The position numbers were made by a program, and so were the translations under genes. Positions 13,163-14,941 of a DNA stretch of 14,941 bases are shown here, piece by piece (the first letter of the stretch is position 1; every line of letters starts with the position of its first letter). The notes under the pieces were generated by a model that made no database searches, was not told the origin of the DNA, and saw nothing but the letters and a program-made list of their open reading frames with translations. This DNA is from an uncultured Collinsella sp. (GTDB lineage Bacteria > Actinomycetota > Coriobacteriia > Coriobacteriales > Coriobacteriaceae), in the NCBI GenBank assembly GCA_902493615.1, contig CABUQK010000046.1, positions 1 through 14,941 on the forward strand. The letters run 5' to 3'.

Positions 13163-13834
13163 ATGGCGCTGATCTATGTCGTTGAGGACGACGAGCCCAT
13201 TCGTCGTGAACTTATCGACATCCTTGCCCGCGCCGGGTTTGAAATCGAGGCCTGCGAATCGTTTGAGCATGTCTCGCGCGATATTCTCGCCGCCGCGCCC
13301 GACCTGGTGCTGCTCGACCTCACGCTTCCCGTCAAGGACGGCCAGCATATCTGCCACGAGGTTCGCCGCGAATCCGAGGTTCCCATCATCGTCCTCACGT
13401 CGCGCACGACCGAGATCGACGAGGTCATGGCCATGACGCTCGGCGCGGACGACTTTGTTCCCAAGCCCTATAGCGCCCGTGTGCTCGTGGCGCGCATCAA
13501 TGCCTTGCTGCTTCGCACCGCGGCGGCGGGCGAGCGCAGCACGCTTGTCCACAAGGGCCTGGAGCTCGATCTCGCTCGCTCCATGGTCATCAACATGCAG
13601 ACCGGTACCAGTACCGAGCTCACCAAAAACGAGCTGCGTATTCTCTCGCTGCTTCTGAGCCGTGCGGGCAAGATCGTCTCGCGCTCGGCCATCATGCAGG
13701 ACCTGTGGGACTCCGACGCCTTCGTGGACGACAATACGCTCACCGTCAACATCAACCGCCTGCGCACCACGCTCGAAAAAATCGGCATCAAGGGGTATTT
13801 GACGACGCACCGCGGCCAAGGCTATTCGGTCTAG
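13163..13834 (+). CDS. OmpR-family response regulator (partner of the BceS-like kinase)
   Basis: The 223-residue protein has a receiver domain (1-115) with E8/D9/D10, phospho-acceptor D52 in LVLLDLTLP, T79 and K101 in FVPKPYSARVL. A winged-helix effector domain follows (about 130-223) with TELTKNELRILSLLLSRAGK, IVSRSAIMQDLWDSDAFVDDN and TLTVNINRLRTTL, ending in the usual HRGQGYSV. The sequence is complete. The start at 13163 has GGGAGGA a few bases before it; the ATG at 13151 lies inside that ribosome site and is rejected. It binds DNA when phosphorylated by the kinase encoded 9 bases downstream. The effector domain type and partner point to the BceR/GraR/VanR group, usually controlling a peptide-antibiotic resistance transporter. 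The target here is not visible. Confidence 0.95.
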   Translation: MALIYVVEDDEPIRRELIDILARAGFEIEACESFEHVSRDILAAAPDLVLLDLTLPVKDGQHICHEVRRESEVPIIVLTSRTTEIDEVMAMTLGADDFVPKPYSARVLVARINALLLRTAAAGERSTLVHKGLELDLARSMVINMQTGTSTELTKNELRILSLLLSRAGKIVSRSAIMQDLWDSDAFVDDNTLTVNINRLRTTLEKIGIKGYLTTHRGQGYSV

Positions 13835-13843
13835 GGGCCGGCT

Positions 13844-14887
13844 ATGTCGTTTGCCAAGTTCTTTAAAGACGCGCTGCTTCCCGTTGCCGTGTGGACGTGC
13901 GGCGTGCTGCTGAGCTGCTTTGTGCTGACGGTCGCCGGTGCACCCGTTTCTATCGTGGTCGTGGCGGTTGGCGTGTCCTTTATCTTTGGTATGCTCGGCA
14001 TCGTGATCGAGTACGCTCGCCGTCGCCGTTTTCTGCGTCAGTTGGAGCGCGCGGCAGAGGAACTCGAGAGTCCCGCATGGGTGCAGGAGATGGTGCAATG
14101 CCCGACCTATGCCGAGGGCGAGCTCGAATACGAGGTCTTGCGCCGGGTGGGCAAAGCCGCCTGCGACGAGGTTGCCGAAGGCAGGCGTCAGACCGATGAC
14201 TATCGCGACTATATCGAGAGCTGGGTCCACGAGGCCAAGCTGCCCCTGGCGGCGGCTCACCTGATTTTGGAAAACCTGGACAGCAGCGAAGACGACCTGT
14301 CGCGCGTGGACGACCTCGGTCGCGAGCTTGCCCGCGTGGAGCGCTATATCGACCAGGCGCTGTACTACGCGCGCTCGGAAGTCGTGGAGCGCGACTACCT
14401 GATTCGCCGCTGGGATCTCAAAACCTTGGTGACGGGCGCGATTAAAGCCAACGCGCGCGAGCTCATTGCGGCGCATGTGGCCCCGGTGTGCGAGAACCTC
14501 GACTTCGAGGTCTTTACCGACGAGAAGTGGCTCGAGTTTATTCTGGGCCAGCTCATTCAGAACAGCATTAAATATGCGCGTGAGGACGGCGCAAAGATCG
14601 TGTTTTCGGGTGCGTTGCTGGACGAGGGTCTGGCAAGCGAGCGCATCGAGCTTACCGTCGCGGACAACGGCTGCGGCGTGTGTGCGGCAGACCTGCCGCG
14701 CGTGTTCGAGAAGGGCTTTACCGGCGACAACGGCCGCACCACCAAGCGCGCAACGGGCATCGGCCTCTACCTGGTGGCGCGCCTGTGCTCCAAGATGGGC
14801 ATCGACGTCACCGCAGCATCCGACTCCGGCAAAGGCTTCGTCGTAACGTTTGCCTTCTCAACCAACAAGTTCCAGTATTTCGAGTAA
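13844..14887 (+). CDS. Intramembrane-sensing histidine kinase, BceS-like
   Basis: The 347-residue protein has two membrane helices (about 11-32 and 35-56) joined by only a few residues, so there is almost no outside sensor. Then come a basic anchor RRRRFLRQ and a coiled linker, followed by the dimerisation motif SWVHEAKLPL with phospho-acceptor H129. The ATPase domain has the N box QLIQNSIKYA (N240), VADNGCGV (D274, G276), VFEKGFTGDNGR and TGIGLYL. This layout and the WVHE-K-P motif match the BceS/intramembrane-sensing class, which sense through a partner ABC transporter. It starts 9 bases after the regulator stop, with GGGG as ribosome site, so it is translationally linked to the regulator. 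No transporter gene lies between here and the window end; one may follow. Confidence 0.95.
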   Translation: MSFAKFFKDALLPVAVWTCGVLLSCFVLTVAGAPVSIVVVAVGVSFIFGMLGIVIEYARRRRFLRQLERAAEELESPAWVQEMVQCPTYAEGELEYEVLRRVGKAACDEVAEGRRQTDDYRDYIESWVHEAKLPLAAAHLILENLDSSEDDLSRVDDLGRELARVERYIDQALYYARSEVVERDYLIRRWDLKTLVTGAIKANARELIAAHVAPVCENLDFEVFTDEKWLEFILGQLIQNSIKYAREDGAKIVFSGALLDEGLASERIELTVADNGCGVCAADLPRVFEKGFTGDNGRTTKRATGIGLYLVARLCSKMGIDVTAASDSGKGFVVTFAFSTNKFQYFE

Positions 14888-14941
14888 CGCACGCGGCGGA
14901 CGTCCGCCCAAACAAAAACGTGCCGCATCAAACAAAACGTG
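14888..14941 (+). other. Start of the region after the kinase: palindrome and direct repeat
   Basis: GGCGGACGTCCGCC (14895-14908) is a perfect 14-bp palindrome. AAACAAAAACGTG (14910-14922) and AAACAAAACGTG (14930-14941) form a direct repeat at 20-base spacing, differing by one A, with the second copy reaching the window edge. The palindrome has no T tract on the plus strand. Whether this is a control region for the next gene or a terminator cannot be decided from 54 bases. Confidence 0.4.

Noticed and set aside
13142..14476. 444-codon minus-strand frame opposite the two-component genes
   Set aside because: It mirrors the codon pattern of the real regulator and kinase and has no recognisable domain or ribosome site. 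The same holds for 6921-8150 and 8334-9395 on the minus strand and 2631-3590 on the plus strand.

Overview
The window looks like chromosomal DNA of a high-GC member of the Coriobacteriia (Actinomycetota), most likely Collinsella or a close relative. This rests on base composition, strong GGAGG-type ribosome sites, the protein types (BceS-like sensor kinase, UBA/DUF4342 protein next to a response regulator, DUF2207 protein with a glycine tail) and short dispersed intergenic repeats of a kind I associate with this group. It is inference, since no database search was possible. I see no rRNA, tRNA, CRISPR array, transposase, integrase or phage gene.

Left part (1-3398): on the minus strand, a UBA/DUF4342 membrane protein gene is followed by an OmpR-type response regulator cut by the window edge. 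On the plus strand come a 79-residue membrane protein and a calcineurin-like metallophosphoesterase. The phosphoesterase converges on gluQ, the glutamyl-Q tRNA(Asp) synthetase, whose start has no Shine-Dalgarno but a -10-like box right in front of it.

Middle (3399-6688): a 515-bp gene-free stretch holds a palindrome, a 13-bp hairpin, a possible H-type pseudoknot and one 42-bp repeat. It precedes a large secreted/membrane DUF2207 protein. After that gene come its terminator and two more 42-bp repeats, then a GNAT acetyltransferase on the minus strand. The three repeats share an exact 15-12-15 layout in which the sequence varies but a central palindrome is kept.

Right-centre (6689-9389): purH (last two steps of IMP synthesis) with a strong terminator, then a well-formed 236-residue protein that I cannot assign. 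Its candidate promoter lies just behind the purH terminator.

Right part (9408-14941): a PucR/CdaR-type regulator gene is divergent from a two-gene unit encoding an ornithine cyclodeaminase/mu-crystallin family dehydrogenase and a fold-type I PLP aminotransferase. The aminotransferase frame is broken once near 12076-12081 by what looks like a one-base deletion. After a terminator comes a two-component pair: an OmpR-type regulator and a short two-helix, intramembrane-sensing (BceS-like) kinase, preceded by a symmetric interrupted dyad overlapping the likely promoter. The ABC transporter usually paired with such systems is not inside the window.
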